DNA of 21,899 nt, taken from contig JAPKZT010000293.1 of the NCBI GenBank assembly GCA_026393655.1, forward strand, positions 1 through 21,899, read 5' to 3'. The number at the start of each line of letters is the position of its first letter. Positions within the stretch are counted from its first letter, which is position 1. The DNA is from Actinomycetota bacterium (GTDB lineage: Bacteria > Actinomycetota > Acidimicrobiia > Acidimicrobiales > Ilumatobacteraceae). The translations under genes were made by a program, and so were the position numbers. Positions 7,635 to 15,000 of this stretch are shown here, in pieces. The notes under the pieces were generated by a model. It was not told where the DNA came from and searched no databases. It saw only the letters and a list, made by a program, of their open reading frames with translations.

Positions 7635-9344
7635 TTAGTTTTCACCAAGAACTCGGGCAACCTCTTCAAGTGAAGTCGCTCCCTGGCGGGCGAGTTGTAA
7701 CGCATCGTGGCGAATCGGCACCATGCCCGAGTTAATTGCAATCACTTCGATCAATGCCGGGTCGGCCCGAGCGATGATTGCAGACCTCAGTTCGTCAGTT
7801 ACTTTCATCACTTCGGCAACAACTGCACGACCTTTGAAACCAGTATCAAAACAGTTTTCGCAACCGCCCATTCGCGGCCCCCACAATCTTTCTGGCCGCT
7901 CAAATGGCCACTGTGCTTCATCGAGTACTGACCGACGCGGCACATACGGTGTTCGACACTGTCGGCACAGTCGGCGCAATAATCGCTGGTTAATTACTCC
8001 ACGAACTGCCGCCGAAACCATGAACGGTTCGATGCCGAGATCGATTAGTCGTAATGGTGCCGTCGCCGCCGATGATGCGTGCAGTGATGCCATGACGACT
8101 TGCCCAGTTAGTGCAGCGCCCATCGCCGTCTTTGCAGTTTCTGTATCTCGAATTTCACCAACGAGCAAAACATCGGGGTCGGCACGCAAAACTGCTCGCA
8201 GCGCAGCACCGAAATCAAAATTCGCCGCGCGATTAACTTGAACTTGCAACATTCCAGACAGGCGATATTCAACTGGGTCTTCAACCGTGATCGTCTTAAC
8301 TAATGGCGTTGTAAGTTTTCTTAATGCGCTATAAAGCGTCGTCGTTTTACCAGACCCAGTCGGACCGGTTGCCAAGATCACTCCGCCTTGAAGCGAGCAC
8401 AAATTATCAAATTGCACACGAACCGCTCGACTGAAGCCAAGTGATGCAAGCCGTGTTTGAACTCGTGTTTGATCTAACAATCGAATCACGCATGACTCGC
8501 CACCCCAAGCAGAAGGGATCGTCACAACTCGCAAGTCAACCGTGTGTCCACCAAATGTTGCCGATGCTCGACCATCTTGTGGTGATCGCCTATCGCCAAC
8601 ATCAAGTTGCGACATGATCTTGATTCGGTTTACAAGAATCTGACCAAATTCAATCGGATAAGTACCAGCCGCCGTCAAAATTCCGTCCAGGCGAAATCGT
8701 ATTTCACAACGATTATCGTCAGGTTCAATGTGAATGTCAGAAGCACCCGACATAATCGCGCGCTCGATCATTACATCGGCGAGTTCAGCAACGCGGCCTT
8801 CTGCAGCAAGGCGCTTTTCGACTTCTTGCAATTGGCTCGCACGACTTAGTGATTCTTCATTTGCCAACTCATCAACAACATCAGTGTCTTCATGTCGCTC
8901 TGCAGCAGCCTGCAGTGCGGGTCGATTTGTAACTACGAAGCCGACTTCATAATCTGTGAAGCGAGCGCGAAGCTCTGTCATCACCTTTGCATTGGTTGGG
9001 TCTAAAACCGCAATGACAACAGTGTTGTCACGACGACCAACTGCAAAGGCCCCAAGATCTAGCGCTTCATGTGGTGGAATGCGCTCGACTAAATCTGGAG
9101 GAACCAAACCTGGCAACTGGGCTAAATATTCAAAACCTTTTGACGACCAAATTGCAAGTTCGAGATCTGTAATCGAAAGACCTGCAGCGATCATTGCTCG
9201 CACGGGCCTGATGCCGTTGAGCCAACCTACTTCTGCAGCCGCTTCATATCTCGGAAGATCTTCAACAATTGCGGGTACTGCTTTTTTGAGAAGCGCAATA
9301 GCCTCTCGGAGTTCGGGCAAAAACTCTTTTGTTGTAGTCGTCAA
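7635..9344 (-). CDS. pilB: Type IV pilus extension ATPase PilB (GspE family)
   Basis: A 569-residue secretion/pilus ATPase. Residues about 30-150 form the N-terminal GspE/MshE-type domain. The ATPase core shows SDIHIEP (202-208), FRLDG, Walker A GPTGSGKTT (327-335), an Asp box TVEDPVEY (353-360), Walker B LLVGEIRD (393-400) and a His box GQVVMASLHA (414-423). A tetracysteine zinc site (C460, C463, C495, C498) is characteristic of PilB/GspE extension ATPases and absent from PilT. It powers pilin extraction from the membrane through PilC. The start is a TTG whose last bases overlap the stop of the upstream pilO-like gene (TTGA), with GGAAA about 11 nt upstream; the next ATG, at residue 51, would cut into the N-terminal domain. 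No retraction ATPase (PilT) is in the window. Confidence 0.95.
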   Translation of the reverse strand: MTTTTKEFLPELREAIALLKKAVPAIVEDLPRYEAAAEVGWLNGIRPVRAMIAAGLSITDLELAIWSSKGFEYLAQLPGLVPPDLVERIPPHEALDLGAFAVGRRDNTVVIAVLDPTNAKVMTELRARFTDYEVGFVVTNRPALQAAAERHEDTDVVDELANEESLSRASQLQEVEKRLAAEGRVAELADVMIERAIMSGASDIHIEPDDNRCEIRFRLDGILTAAGTYPIEFGQILVNRIKIMSQLDVGDRRSPQDGRASATFGGHTVDLRVVTIPSAWGGESCVIRLLDQTRVQTRLASLGFSRAVRVQFDNLCSLQGGVILATGPTGSGKTTTLYSALRKLTTPLVKTITVEDPVEYRLSGMLQVQVNRAANFDFGAALRAVLRADPDVLLVGEIRDTETAKTAMGAALTGQVVMASLHASSAATAPLRLIDLGIEPFMVSAAVRGVINQRLLRRLCRQCRTPYVPRRSVLDEAQWPFERPERLWGPRMGGCENCFDTGFKGRAVVAEVMKVTDELRSAIIARADPALIEVIAINSGMVPIRHDALQLARQGATSLEEVARVLGEN

Positions 9345-9928
9345 GGCAAAGTAGTTTCCGGCGCTACAGATATTTGCTGTTCATTAAACCTGATGCCAAC
9401 TAACTCGAGAGTTGCCACTGTTTGATTGCCGGCAAAATTAAATTTGATGCTGGCGATGCCAATTAACGGGCCGGTGATGCGTGCATCTCTTGTTTTGTCA
9501 ATCAACTGAATTAGCCGAGGAACATCACCTGTAACTTCAACCACTGCCGTAACCACCGTAAAAAGTTCTGTTAACGAAGTTGGATCGATATTTAAAGCAG
9601 TAAGCGCTGCTTCGACGGTCATCGGTTCGGCGGGCGCTTTGGCTTCAACGACACCAAGAGTTAAAACTTCGGCTTCTCTGCGAATTGCGCTGACCAAGTC
9701 TGCGCTCGTCAGCGTTGACGGCGCTAGAAGACTTAAATTCGGGTCACCTGTGAGATCTATATTGGCTGACTTGGCGCGAATCGCGGCCGCCTCAAGAAAC
9801 ACTTGATCGGCAGTTTCTCGAAGCCGATCAACATGGTCACGACGATTATTAATCAATCCGAAAACGCCAACAAAGATCAACGCAACAACAACTGCGCCGA
9901 TACTTACAAAAATGCTTCGGCGGCTCAT
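9341..9928 (-). CDS. pilO: PilO-like type IV pilus alignment protein
   Basis: A 195-residue protein with a short N-terminal cytoplasmic part, one membrane helix (about residues 6-27), a coiled-coil-prone segment (about 28-60) and a C-terminal extracytoplasmic domain ending in a beta-rich stretch (TVATLELVGIRF). Size, topology and position just after PilMN and before PilB match PilO, which pairs with PilN through ferredoxin-like folds to align the pilus machine. Sequence similarity alone is weak, as is usual for PilO, so the call depends on topology and gene order. It overlaps pilMN at its start (ATGA) and pilB at its stop (TTGA), indicating translational coupling. Confidence 0.75.
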   Translation of the reverse strand: MSRRSIFVSIGAVVVALIFVGVFGLINNRRDHVDRLRETADQVFLEAAAIRAKSANIDLTGDPNLSLLAPSTLTSADLVSAIRREAEVLTLGVVEAKAPAEPMTVEAALTALNIDPTSLTELFTVVTAVVEVTGDVPRLIQLIDKTRDARITGPLIGIASIKFNFAGNQTVATLELVGIRFNEQQISVAPETTLP

Positions 9929-11451
9929 GCGTCACCGAAAGGCACGAAAGGCACACCAAGCGGAAACACGAATGCGTATTCAACCGGACCATCTTCGGTC
10001 GCGTCGAGCGCAGTCATTGAAATTGATGCGCCACTGGTGGCAAGAGCGCGCTGCCACTCATCAAGCATTTCAGCAGGAATCTTGACAATGAATCGAGCAC
10101 TAACAAGCCCATTTTCGACTTCGAATGAAACCGAATTAACAATCGGCTCGGCCGGAAGAGACGACAAAAGTGCAACTACTGCAGCCGACCAAATCGGTGG
10201 TGTGAATTGCGAGATTGAATTTAACTGTGTTGCTGCTGTTTGTTTTCTTGCGGAAAGTTCTGCGGCGGCCTTGCTCGACTTAACTTCTTTTTTCGCCGTA
10301 GCGATTACACGCTCGAGACTTGCTGCAGTTCGCCCGGCCGAAACCCAAGCAAATGTGGCTAGCAATGCTGCAACGACAACGACCGATAAGCCAACTGCCA
10401 AGCCACGCGGCACTTGTGAAATTCTTGAAGTACTAAAAACAGGACTTGCGAAGCCTCGCGAACCGTCGCCGGTTATTACTCCTTCGAATGGTTGCAGACT
10501 TTTTGACGGAGATCGTTTTGCAAGACGACGACTTAAACGCCGACTGAAATATTTTGATACTTCGGCATATGGTTGATATTCGAGTTGCATCGTTGCCGCA
10601 GCAAGTGAACCGTAAGCAGCAAGCCTCTCAGCCTCTGGAATCTGTGAAACATCTAGGCTGCTACTAACTGGCGCCGGCAGAACTGTCACCCCGACATTTT
10701 CTAAAAATGCCGGTAGTTGAGGCAGTGTTGCCCCAGAGCCAAAAGTCCAGAGGTCTCGTGGGCAAGTGTCGCCGTTTCGCTCCCAAAGTTCAATCGTTCG
10801 ATGCACTTCGCGTGCCAGGCTTGCCAGATAGCGGCGTAATGCAACAACATTTTCTGGCGAAAATAATGATTGAGTTTGCGTTGAATTATCACCTTGTGGC
10901 CACGGTGATGCACCACCACAATTAAGTTGCCGAGAAGAAATTGGTATCCCGCCGCGCACGAGTGTCATTTCGGCGCACGACTCACGCACCGCCAAATATA
11001 AACCTTCGTGGTTAAGTGTGAATGGCGCAACAATTAATCCGCAATTTAAATTGTCTAATTCATAGCGCAGGTTTAGCGCAGTCTCAGAAGTGATCGCACC
11101 AACCATTGCAGTGGGTCTTGCAACATCAAACCGCGACTGAACGAGACCAGCTCCCGGCAATTCGCTTCCAGATGGAAGATGACGATTAATCAATTCGCGA
11201 ATAACCGGCTGCATTTTTCGAGCGACGACACCGGGGGCTTGTACGCGCTGCATCGCTACACCTGATGACCCCCACGAAAGCACAGCACGAGTGTTTTTGG
11301 ATTTACCTTGATGCATTATTGATGCAACGGCAGAACTATTTAGTTGACGAAACTGCTCGTAGTAGACGAGTGTTCGACCCTCAAGGCGAACAACGCGAAG
11401 TGTCGTGCCATCAATTTCTGCGCCGACGAACGTCTGAGTAATTTGACTCAT
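9925..11451 (-). CDS. PilM-PilN fusion protein (GspL-like architecture)
   Basis: A 508-residue single polypeptide combining two pilus alignment proteins. Residues about 5-295 look like the actin-like PilM domain: FVGAEIDGTTLRVVRLEG at the N-terminus as the first phosphate-loop region, a central TMVGAITSETAL-type stretch, the SLAREVHRTIELWE helix, LWTFGSGATLPQL as the later nucleotide-binding region, and AAYGSLAAA as the closing helix. A basic linker (about 300-348) leads to one membrane helix (about 350-371), then a coiled-coil-prone stretch and a small alpha/beta domain (about 415-505) typical of PilN. The usual form is two genes; a fused form recalls GspL of type II secretion. ATG start with GAGG 8-11 nt upstream. 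First gene of the operon. Confidence 0.8.
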   Translation of the reverse strand: MSQITQTFVGAEIDGTTLRVVRLEGRTLVYYEQFRQLNSSAVASIMHQGKSKNTRAVLSWGSSGVAMQRVQAPGVVARKMQPVIRELINRHLPSGSELPGAGLVQSRFDVARPTAMVGAITSETALNLRYELDNLNCGLIVAPFTLNHEGLYLAVRESCAEMTLVRGGIPISSRQLNCGGASPWPQGDNSTQTQSLFSPENVVALRRYLASLAREVHRTIELWERNGDTCPRDLWTFGSGATLPQLPAFLENVGVTVLPAPVSSSLDVSQIPEAERLAAYGSLAAATMQLEYQPYAEVSKYFSRRLSRRLAKRSPSKSLQPFEGVITGDGSRGFASPVFSTSRISQVPRGLAVGLSVVVVAALLATFAWVSAGRTAASLERVIATAKKEVKSSKAAAELSARKQTAATQLNSISQFTPPIWSAAVVALLSSLPAEPIVNSVSFEVENGLVSARFIVKIPAEMLDEWQRALATSGASISMTALDATEDGPVEYAFVFPLGVPFVPFGDA

Positions 11452-11535
11452 CGTTTAAGCCTCGGTTCGTGGGACAAGTTCACAACAGTGAGTGTCGGCA
11501 AATATTGCGCTAATTTGTACAGTCTATTCCCCACC

Positions 11536-11565
11536 TCTATACAGAGATGACGATCTAAGTTTCAA
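11536..11565 (-). promoter_or_regulatory. Candidate promoter of the pilMN-pilO-pilB-pilC operon
   Basis: On minus, TTGAAA (complement of 11560-11565) and TATAGA (complement of 11536-11541) are 18 nt apart. This would give a leader of roughly 80 nt. A perfect TTGACA (complement of 11594-11599) lies further upstream but has only a poor -10 partner. Confidence 0.35.
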
Positions 11566-11627
11566 AACAATCTTCAAAAGTGGTGAAGATCCTTGTCAAA
11601 ATTTGGACAAATCAGCCAACTCTTCAT

Positions 11628-11652
11628 ATTGCAAGCTAAATCGGCTTGCAAT
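11628..11652. promoter_or_regulatory. Inverted repeat upstream of prepilin 1 (candidate operator)
   Basis: ATTGCAAGC (11628-11636) and GCTTGCAAT (11644-11652) are perfect 9-bp arms separated by 7 nt. The right arm contains TTGCAA, a possible -35 of prepilin 1, so a protein bound here could block that promoter. It could also be an RNA stem if transcription begins upstream. Confidence 0.4.
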
Positions 11653-11656
11653 TTGC

Positions 11657-11678
11657 TACTTGTAAAGCTTTATAAGTA
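11657..11678 (+). promoter_or_regulatory. Near-perfect 22-bp palindrome over the candidate -10 of prepilin 1
   Basis: Bases 11657-11678 form two 11-nt arms centred on AAGCTT, fully paired apart from one G-T. It contains TATAAG (11671-11676), 19 nt after TTGCAA (11646-11651). GGAGG at 11697-11701 then precedes the ATG at 11705 by only 3 nt, an unusually short spacing. Confidence 0.35.
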
Positions 11679-11704
11679 ACAAATATTCAAATAACTGGAG
11701 GCAT

Positions 11705-12472
11705 ATGAATAAGCTAATTAGCAAAATTAAGTCGAAATTGGTTGGACGCGAAAGTGGTTTTACCCTCACAGAATTGGCTGTTGCCATGCTTGTAGTGGGT
11801 ATTTTGGCCTCTGTTGCGGTGCCGAGCTTTCTAGGCTCACGAAACAACGCATACGATAAAGAAGCCCAGAACTCAATCAACTTGGCTGTGAATGCTGCGT
11901 TGCAGCTCTATCAGAACCAAGGTGACTTTTCGGACGCAAACTCTGCGCAATGTGGCGATTCATCGCAACTTGCTGCTGACTTGCAGAAAATTGAGCCAAA
12001 CGTTGACATGATCCTTTCAGCAACTGCGTCGACAAGTTCTCGAACTGTGAGCGTTACTTCAAAGCAAACATGGAACTCAAACGCCGAACTACTTGGCTGT
12101 CAAGCATTTTTTGCTACAGCACTTTCTTCGAGCGGCACTTGCTGGATTGCACGATTCACGGTTGAAGGCAAATTCTTCAATGCTGGCAGCGTTGCTCCAA
12201 TTGTTATGGCTCCTACTTTGAACACACAAAATGCATCAATTGCGACATGGACACTTTTGCAGGCAAACGGTGCTGCATATGCCCAAATTCGTGCACGTTC
12301 AAATGCTGCAGATGCAGATAACACTCAAACTCTTGCCGGAACACAGGCCGCTTGTAACGCACGAAACCAGTCAACTGGTGTTGCTACAAGTTCGCAGTAT
12401 TACGCAGCACCAAGCGAGTTCTACTCGTCATGGCGTGACGCATCAGGTGCAGCAGGTGGAGCTGGTAACTAG
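11705..12472 (+). CDS. pilA: Type IV major-type prepilin 1
   Basis: A 255-residue prepilin. The basic leader of 18 residues ends in RESG, and cleavage before Phe19 by PilD would expose FTLTELAVAMLVVGILASV, with the conserved Glu at mature position 5. The hydrophobic alpha-1 helix ends in the usual VPSFLG. The globular domain has cysteines in AQCGDS, LLGCQAF, GTCWIA and QAACNA, which may form disulfides, and ends in a Gly/Ala-rich tail. It polymerises into the pilus fibre at the membrane. It shares a fold and many residues with the two prepilins downstream but is the most diverged of the three. It diverges from the PilMN operon and is followed by two hairpins. Its length is larger than many T4 pilins. 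Confidence 0.93.
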   Translation: MNKLISKIKSKLVGRESGFTLTELAVAMLVVGILASVAVPSFLGSRNNAYDKEAQNSINLAVNAALQLYQNQGDFSDANSAQCGDSSQLAADLQKIEPNVDMILSATASTSSRTVSVTSKQTWNSNAELLGCQAFFATALSSSGTCWIARFTVEGKFFNAGSVAPIVMAPTLNTQNASIATWTLLQANGAAYAQIRARSNAADADNTQTLAGTQAACNARNQSTGVATSSQYYAAPSEFYSSWRDASGAAGGAGN

Positions 12473-12475
12473 TTA
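12466..12475. repeat. CTAG palindrome spanning the prepilin 1 stop codon
   Basis: TAACTAGTTA is a perfect 10-bp palindrome with the TAG stop (12470-12472) at its centre. Longer CTAG palindromes lie next to the stops of prepilins 2 and 3. Confidence 0.45.
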
Positions 12476-12496
12476 ATTCATAAAATGCCTTCAGAG

Positions 12497-12524
12497 AGTG
12501 GGCGCCAGTTCGCTGGCGCCCACT
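12497..12524 (+). terminator. TTCG-loop hairpin 1 after prepilin 1
   Basis: A perfect 12-bp stem (12497-12508 with 12513-12524) is closed by a TTCG tetraloop. The tip GCGCCAG-TTCG-CTGGCGC recurs 26 nt further on. The 3' flank is CTTTGAAG, not a T-run, so it may stabilise or process the mRNA rather than terminate. Confidence 0.6.
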
Positions 12525-12534
12525 TTGAAGACAA

Positions 12535-12557
12535 GCGCCAGTTCGCTGGCGCGTTTT
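12535..12557 (+). terminator. TTCG-loop hairpin 2 after prepilin 1
   Basis: A 7-bp stem (12535-12541 with 12546-12552), the same TTCG loop, then TTTT at 12554-12557. It is the better intrinsic terminator of the pair. Confidence 0.65.
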
Positions 12558-12580
12558 GAAAACACGAGTCATCGAAATAC

Positions 12581-12609
12581 TTGCACCCCCCCCGAGATTT
12601 AGGTACGGT
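12581..12609 (+). promoter_or_regulatory. Candidate phase-variable promoter with poly-C spacer
   Basis: TTGCAC (12581-12586) and TACGGT (12604-12609) are separated by exactly 17 nt. The spacer begins inside a run of eight C (12586-12593). The -10 fits the loose actinobacterial TANNNT. The leader to the ATG at 12684 is about 68 nt and contains AAAGGAGAG (12669-12677), a strong ribosome site. Confidence 0.5.
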
Positions 12610-12683
12610 GATGGTACAAATTAATTTTTAGCACGAAATAGCTTCAGCAGCACACGGGATTAACACGGAAAGGAGAGTAAATA

Positions 12684-13463
12684 ATGAAGCGCAAGTTAAA
12701 CGCGATATCAGGATTGATTATTTTGCTCTCCTTAATAATGTCGCCAAATCCAGTGTCGGCTGCCAAGATAATTCTGAAGCCAGATCTGCTTAAACCCCGT
12801 GCAGATGGCCAGTTAGTAATTCAAAACCCGAAGGCCTCATACCTTTCGTTTGAGAAAATTGAATTTACTTCGGGTGGTTGTTCACCGTCGGGCACGACAA
12901 GTCTTGAACTTCGTTCAGACAACCCACAAACCGGAAACGTAATCTCTGCCTATGCGGCGCCAAAAGTTAATGCAGCCGGATACGTGCGTGCAGCAGTAAT
13001 GCTGCCAATCAATATTCAAAGCGGCACATACTATTTAGCGTTCAATTGCGTGGCCCCAAATTCGGCTCAGTTATCTTCGTCGGCAGCCATAAAGGTTGAA
13101 ACTGCGGTTGTCACAGCACCAGAGCCACAAGTGCCAATAGCGCCCGGTGTAGTCACCTTGACGCCAACAGAGCCAGTTGTCCTTGACACTGAACTCGCCA
13201 AAACCGGTCTGAATACGATCATCGTTCTGCCAGTACTCGCAGCAATTGCCTTAATTGGACTGATCAACATCATGTTCTCGCGTCGCCGAACCGTTGCACC
13301 GTCATGGTCGGCATCAGGCAACCGCTTCAATAACAAGCTTGTCGCAAGACGCGCCGCAAAAGAACGAGACGCCACAACATCTGCTCCGTCTGGTAAATAT
13401 TCAATTGCATGCAACAATTCACTGAAGTCGGGCAAGCCGACAAATACCGACACTCCTAGTTGA
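12684..13463 (+). CDS. Secreted protein with LAKTG sorting signal (class E sortase substrate candidate)
   Basis: A 259-residue exported protein. Residues 1-26 are a signal peptide (MKRKLNAISG... ending PVSA). Residues about 27-140 form a small beta-type domain with two cysteines (C66, C122) that may pair. A Pro/Thr/Val-rich stalk follows (about 141-168), then LAKTG at 171-175, a membrane helix at about 177-198 and RRR at 200-202. That is the layout of a sortase substrate, and LAxTG is the motif used by class E sortases, one of which is encoded at 15859-17184. Unusually, about 57 basic and Ser/Thr-rich residues follow RRR. The last 397 nt overlap antisense with the next gene. The start is fixed by GGAG 8 nt upstream. 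The function of the mature domain is unknown. Confidence 0.8.
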   Translation: MKRKLNAISGLIILLSLIMSPNPVSAAKIILKPDLLKPRADGQLVIQNPKASYLSFEKIEFTSGGCSPSGTTSLELRSDNPQTGNVISAYAAPKVNAAGYVRAAVMLPINIQSGTYYLAFNCVAPNSAQLSSSAAIKVETAVVTAPEPQVPIAPGVVTLTPTEPVVLDTELAKTGLNTIIVLPVLAAIALIGLINIMFSRRRTVAPSWSASGNRFNNKLVARRAAKERDATTSAPSGKYSIACNNSLKSGKPTNTDTPS

Positions 13464-13834
13464 TAAAGACGCTCAACTGACTCTTCAGGCAATTGCCACG
13501 CAACCACGCAACCGATCCATGCACGATTTTCGACGTCTAGCAATGTGTCTACTTCGCTTGGCTCTGACACGACCAGCACCACAGGTCGTTCGCCTGGCTC
13601 GGGCAGTGCACTCTGAATCTCTAAGCCAAGTTGACGAGCGACCTCGCGAGCAGGTTCTCCAACATCAAGCACGCGAACATGTGCTAGCGCCTCATTAGGA
13701 AACTTATCCTCAGTGGATTCTTCGCTTTTGCGATATTCACCAGATTTCGACTTTTCTGACTCAACACCTTCAATGCGGTCGGAGCCGTTCGAATCATCGC
13801 TCGCCGGAGTGCCACTGCTGGTGCTATCGCTCAT
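13067..13834 (-). CDS. Unrecognised protein, convergent and overlapping with the LAKTG protein gene
   Basis: A 255-residue reading frame from the ATG at 13834 (a TTG at 13873 is an alternative). The first 45 residues are acidic and rich in Ser, Asp, Glu and Gly, likely disordered. The part from about residue 50 to 155 looks like a folded alpha/beta domain (RPVVLVVSEPSEVDTLL ... GCVVAWQLPEE ... GVSVFVGLPDFSELLHAIEYL), reminiscent of a degenerate response-regulator receiver fold, but no phosphorylation Asp is obvious. From about residue 125 on it lies antisense to the LAKTG protein (13067-13463); third codon positions oppose third positions, where stops arise only opposite Tyr, His or Gln codons, so the C-terminal part may be open by chance. 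It sits among prepilin genes on the opposite strand. Function unknown. Confidence 0.5.
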   Translation of the reverse strand: MSDSTSSGTPASDDSNGSDRIEGVESEKSKSGEYRKSEESTEDKFPNEALAHVRVLDVGEPAREVARQLGLEIQSALPEPGERPVVLVVSEPSEVDTLLDVENRAWIGCVVAWQLPEESVERLYQLGVSVFVGLPDFSELLHAIEYLPDGADVVASRSFAARLATSLLLKRLPDADHDGATVRRRENMMLISPIKAIAASTGRTMIVFRPVLASSVSRTTGSVGVKVTTPGAIGTCGSGAVTTAVSTFMAADEDN

Positions 13835-14000
13835 AGTTTGAAGGGTTTCGCTCTCTAATATCTTGCTGTTCAACTAGACAATACTCTTGAATTCGCGCAT
13901 CATTAGTGACTTTATTGGATTCTCGTGATTTGTCGACAAGGTGTCGCCTGTGCTAGGTATCCACATCTGCTAAAGCGATGTTAACTACTCTTGTTAAGCG

Positions 14001-14014
14001 GAGTTGAAAAACTC
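14001..14014 (+). promoter_or_regulatory. Leader hairpin of prepilin 2
   Basis: GAGTT-GAAA-AACTC forms a 5-bp stem with a GNRA-type GAAA loop, 6 nt before the ribosome site GGGAG (14021-14025). It is repeated before prepilin 3. Confidence 0.45.
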
Positions 14015-14032
14015 AAACAAGGGAGAATTCTA

Positions 14033-14824
14033 ATGAATTCAGCAATTTCTAGGATATTCAAGAAAGCAACAGCCAAAATTATGAACCGCGAAAGTGGCTT
14101 CACACTCACTGAACTCGCGATCGGCATGCTCGTGGTTGGTATTTTGGCCAGCGTCGCAGTGCCGAGTTTCTTAGGCGCGCGAAATAACGCATACGACAAA
14201 GAAGCCCAAGCGTCTCTGATCGCGGTGCTTAACGCCGCAGATATTCTTTACGCAAACCAAGGTGACTACTCAGATGCATCATCGGCTGGTTGCGGTTCTG
14301 GTGCTGGTGCTTCAACAGCACTTGCTGCAGATATTCAAAAACTCGAACCAGGCATCGACGCAGTTGCTGCTACTTCAAGTTCAACAAACCCGCTAACTGT
14401 AAGCGTTGATGCAAATACCACCTGGAGTTCAAACAGTGAAAGTCTCGGTTGCCAGGCTTTCTACGCCACAGCCTTATCGCGAAGTGGCAACTGCTGGATT
14501 GTACGCAAAACAGTTGAAGGTAAATTTCTCTCATCAGGCACAACATTGCCAATTCAAATGGCAACCCAATTGAACACCCAGAATGCTGCCGTAGCCACAT
14601 GGACACTTCTACAAGTAAACGGTGCAGCGTTTGCCTACATTCGTGCTAGATCAACTGGTGCTGACGCCGACAACACAAACGGTCTCGCCGCAATCGCCAC
14701 CGCATGTAAGGCAGCAACACAAGGAACAGGCAGCGCGGGTTCGACAGCCAACGTAATCAAATCAACTGAGTTCTACACCTCTTGGAAAGACGTTCAAGCA
14801 GGCGCTAACGGCTCTAACAGTTAG
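14033..14824 (+). CDS. pilA: Type IV major-type prepilin 2
   Basis: A 263-residue prepilin. The 22-residue leader ends RESG; the mature start is FTLTELAIGMLVVGILASV with Glu5, followed by VPSFLGARNNAYDKEAQ. The globular part has cysteines in SAGCGSG, SLGCQAF, GNCWIV and TACKAA. The loop after the first cysteine is a few residues longer (GSGAGAST) than in the other two prepilins. The start at 14033 is chosen over an in-frame ATG 42 nt upstream because GGGAG lies 7 nt before it and the upstream codons form the conserved leader hairpin. It is very similar to prepilin 3 and probably a duplicate. The promoter is unclear; TTGTCG (13930-13935) with TAGGTA (13954-13959) is a weak possibility. Confidence 0.93.
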   Translation: MNSAISRIFKKATAKIMNRESGFTLTELAIGMLVVGILASVAVPSFLGARNNAYDKEAQASLIAVLNAADILYANQGDYSDASSAGCGSGAGASTALAADIQKLEPGIDAVAATSSSTNPLTVSVDANTTWSSNSESLGCQAFYATALSRSGNCWIVRKTVEGKFLSSGTTLPIQMATQLNTQNAAVATWTLLQVNGAAFAYIRARSTGADADNTNGLAAIATACKAATQGTGSAGSTANVIKSTEFYTSWKDVQAGANGSNS

Positions 14825-14825
14825 T

Positions 14826-14841
14826 AGCTAGTTAACTAGCT
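14826..14841. repeat. CTAG palindrome after the prepilin 2 stop
   Basis: AGCTAGTTAACTAGCT is a perfect 16-bp palindrome starting 2 nt after the stop codon. The matching one after prepilin 3 differs at one arm position and its partner, so pairing is kept. Confidence 0.5.
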
Positions 14842-14890
14842 CGTTTAATAGCTAGCCAAAAATAGAATTCAATTTTTAGAGTTCTCTTAG

Positions 14891-14922
14891 AAGTGGGGTG
14901 CCAGTTCGCTGGCACCCCACTT
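14891..14922 (+). terminator. TTCG-loop hairpin after prepilin 2
   Basis: A perfect 14-bp stem (14891-14904 with 14909-14922) and TTCG loop. The tip TGCCAG-TTCG-CTGGCA is the same as after prepilin 3, but the outer pairs differ. No T-run follows, so readthrough into prepilin 3 is possible. Confidence 0.6.
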
Positions 14923-14968
14923 GCATATCCACCACTTGATTAGAAAAACTATTTAAAGTTGAGATGCG

Positions 14969-14982
14969 GGGTTGAAAAACTC
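14969..14982 (+). promoter_or_regulatory. Leader hairpin of prepilin 3
   Basis: GGGTT-GAAA-AACTC keeps the same GAAA loop and 5-bp stem as before prepilin 2, with A-U replaced by G-U. It is followed by the ribosome site GGGAG. Confidence 0.45.
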
Positions 14983-15000
14983 AAACTAGGGAGAATTCTA

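Noticed and set aside
7723..8241. 172-codon plus-strand frame
   Set aside because: It is antisense to the conserved ATPase core of pilB and has low-complexity Ser/Arg/Thr composition typical of a shadow frame.
9803..10576. 257-codon plus-strand frame
   Set aside because: It is antisense to pilMN and the pilO start, with Ala/Ser/Thr-rich composition and no motif; the minus genes are well supported.
12586..12593. Poly-C run as a possible sequencing or assembly error
   Set aside because: Not excluded, but it is intergenic, so no frame depends on it, and its position inside a 17-nt promoter spacer is worth reporting.
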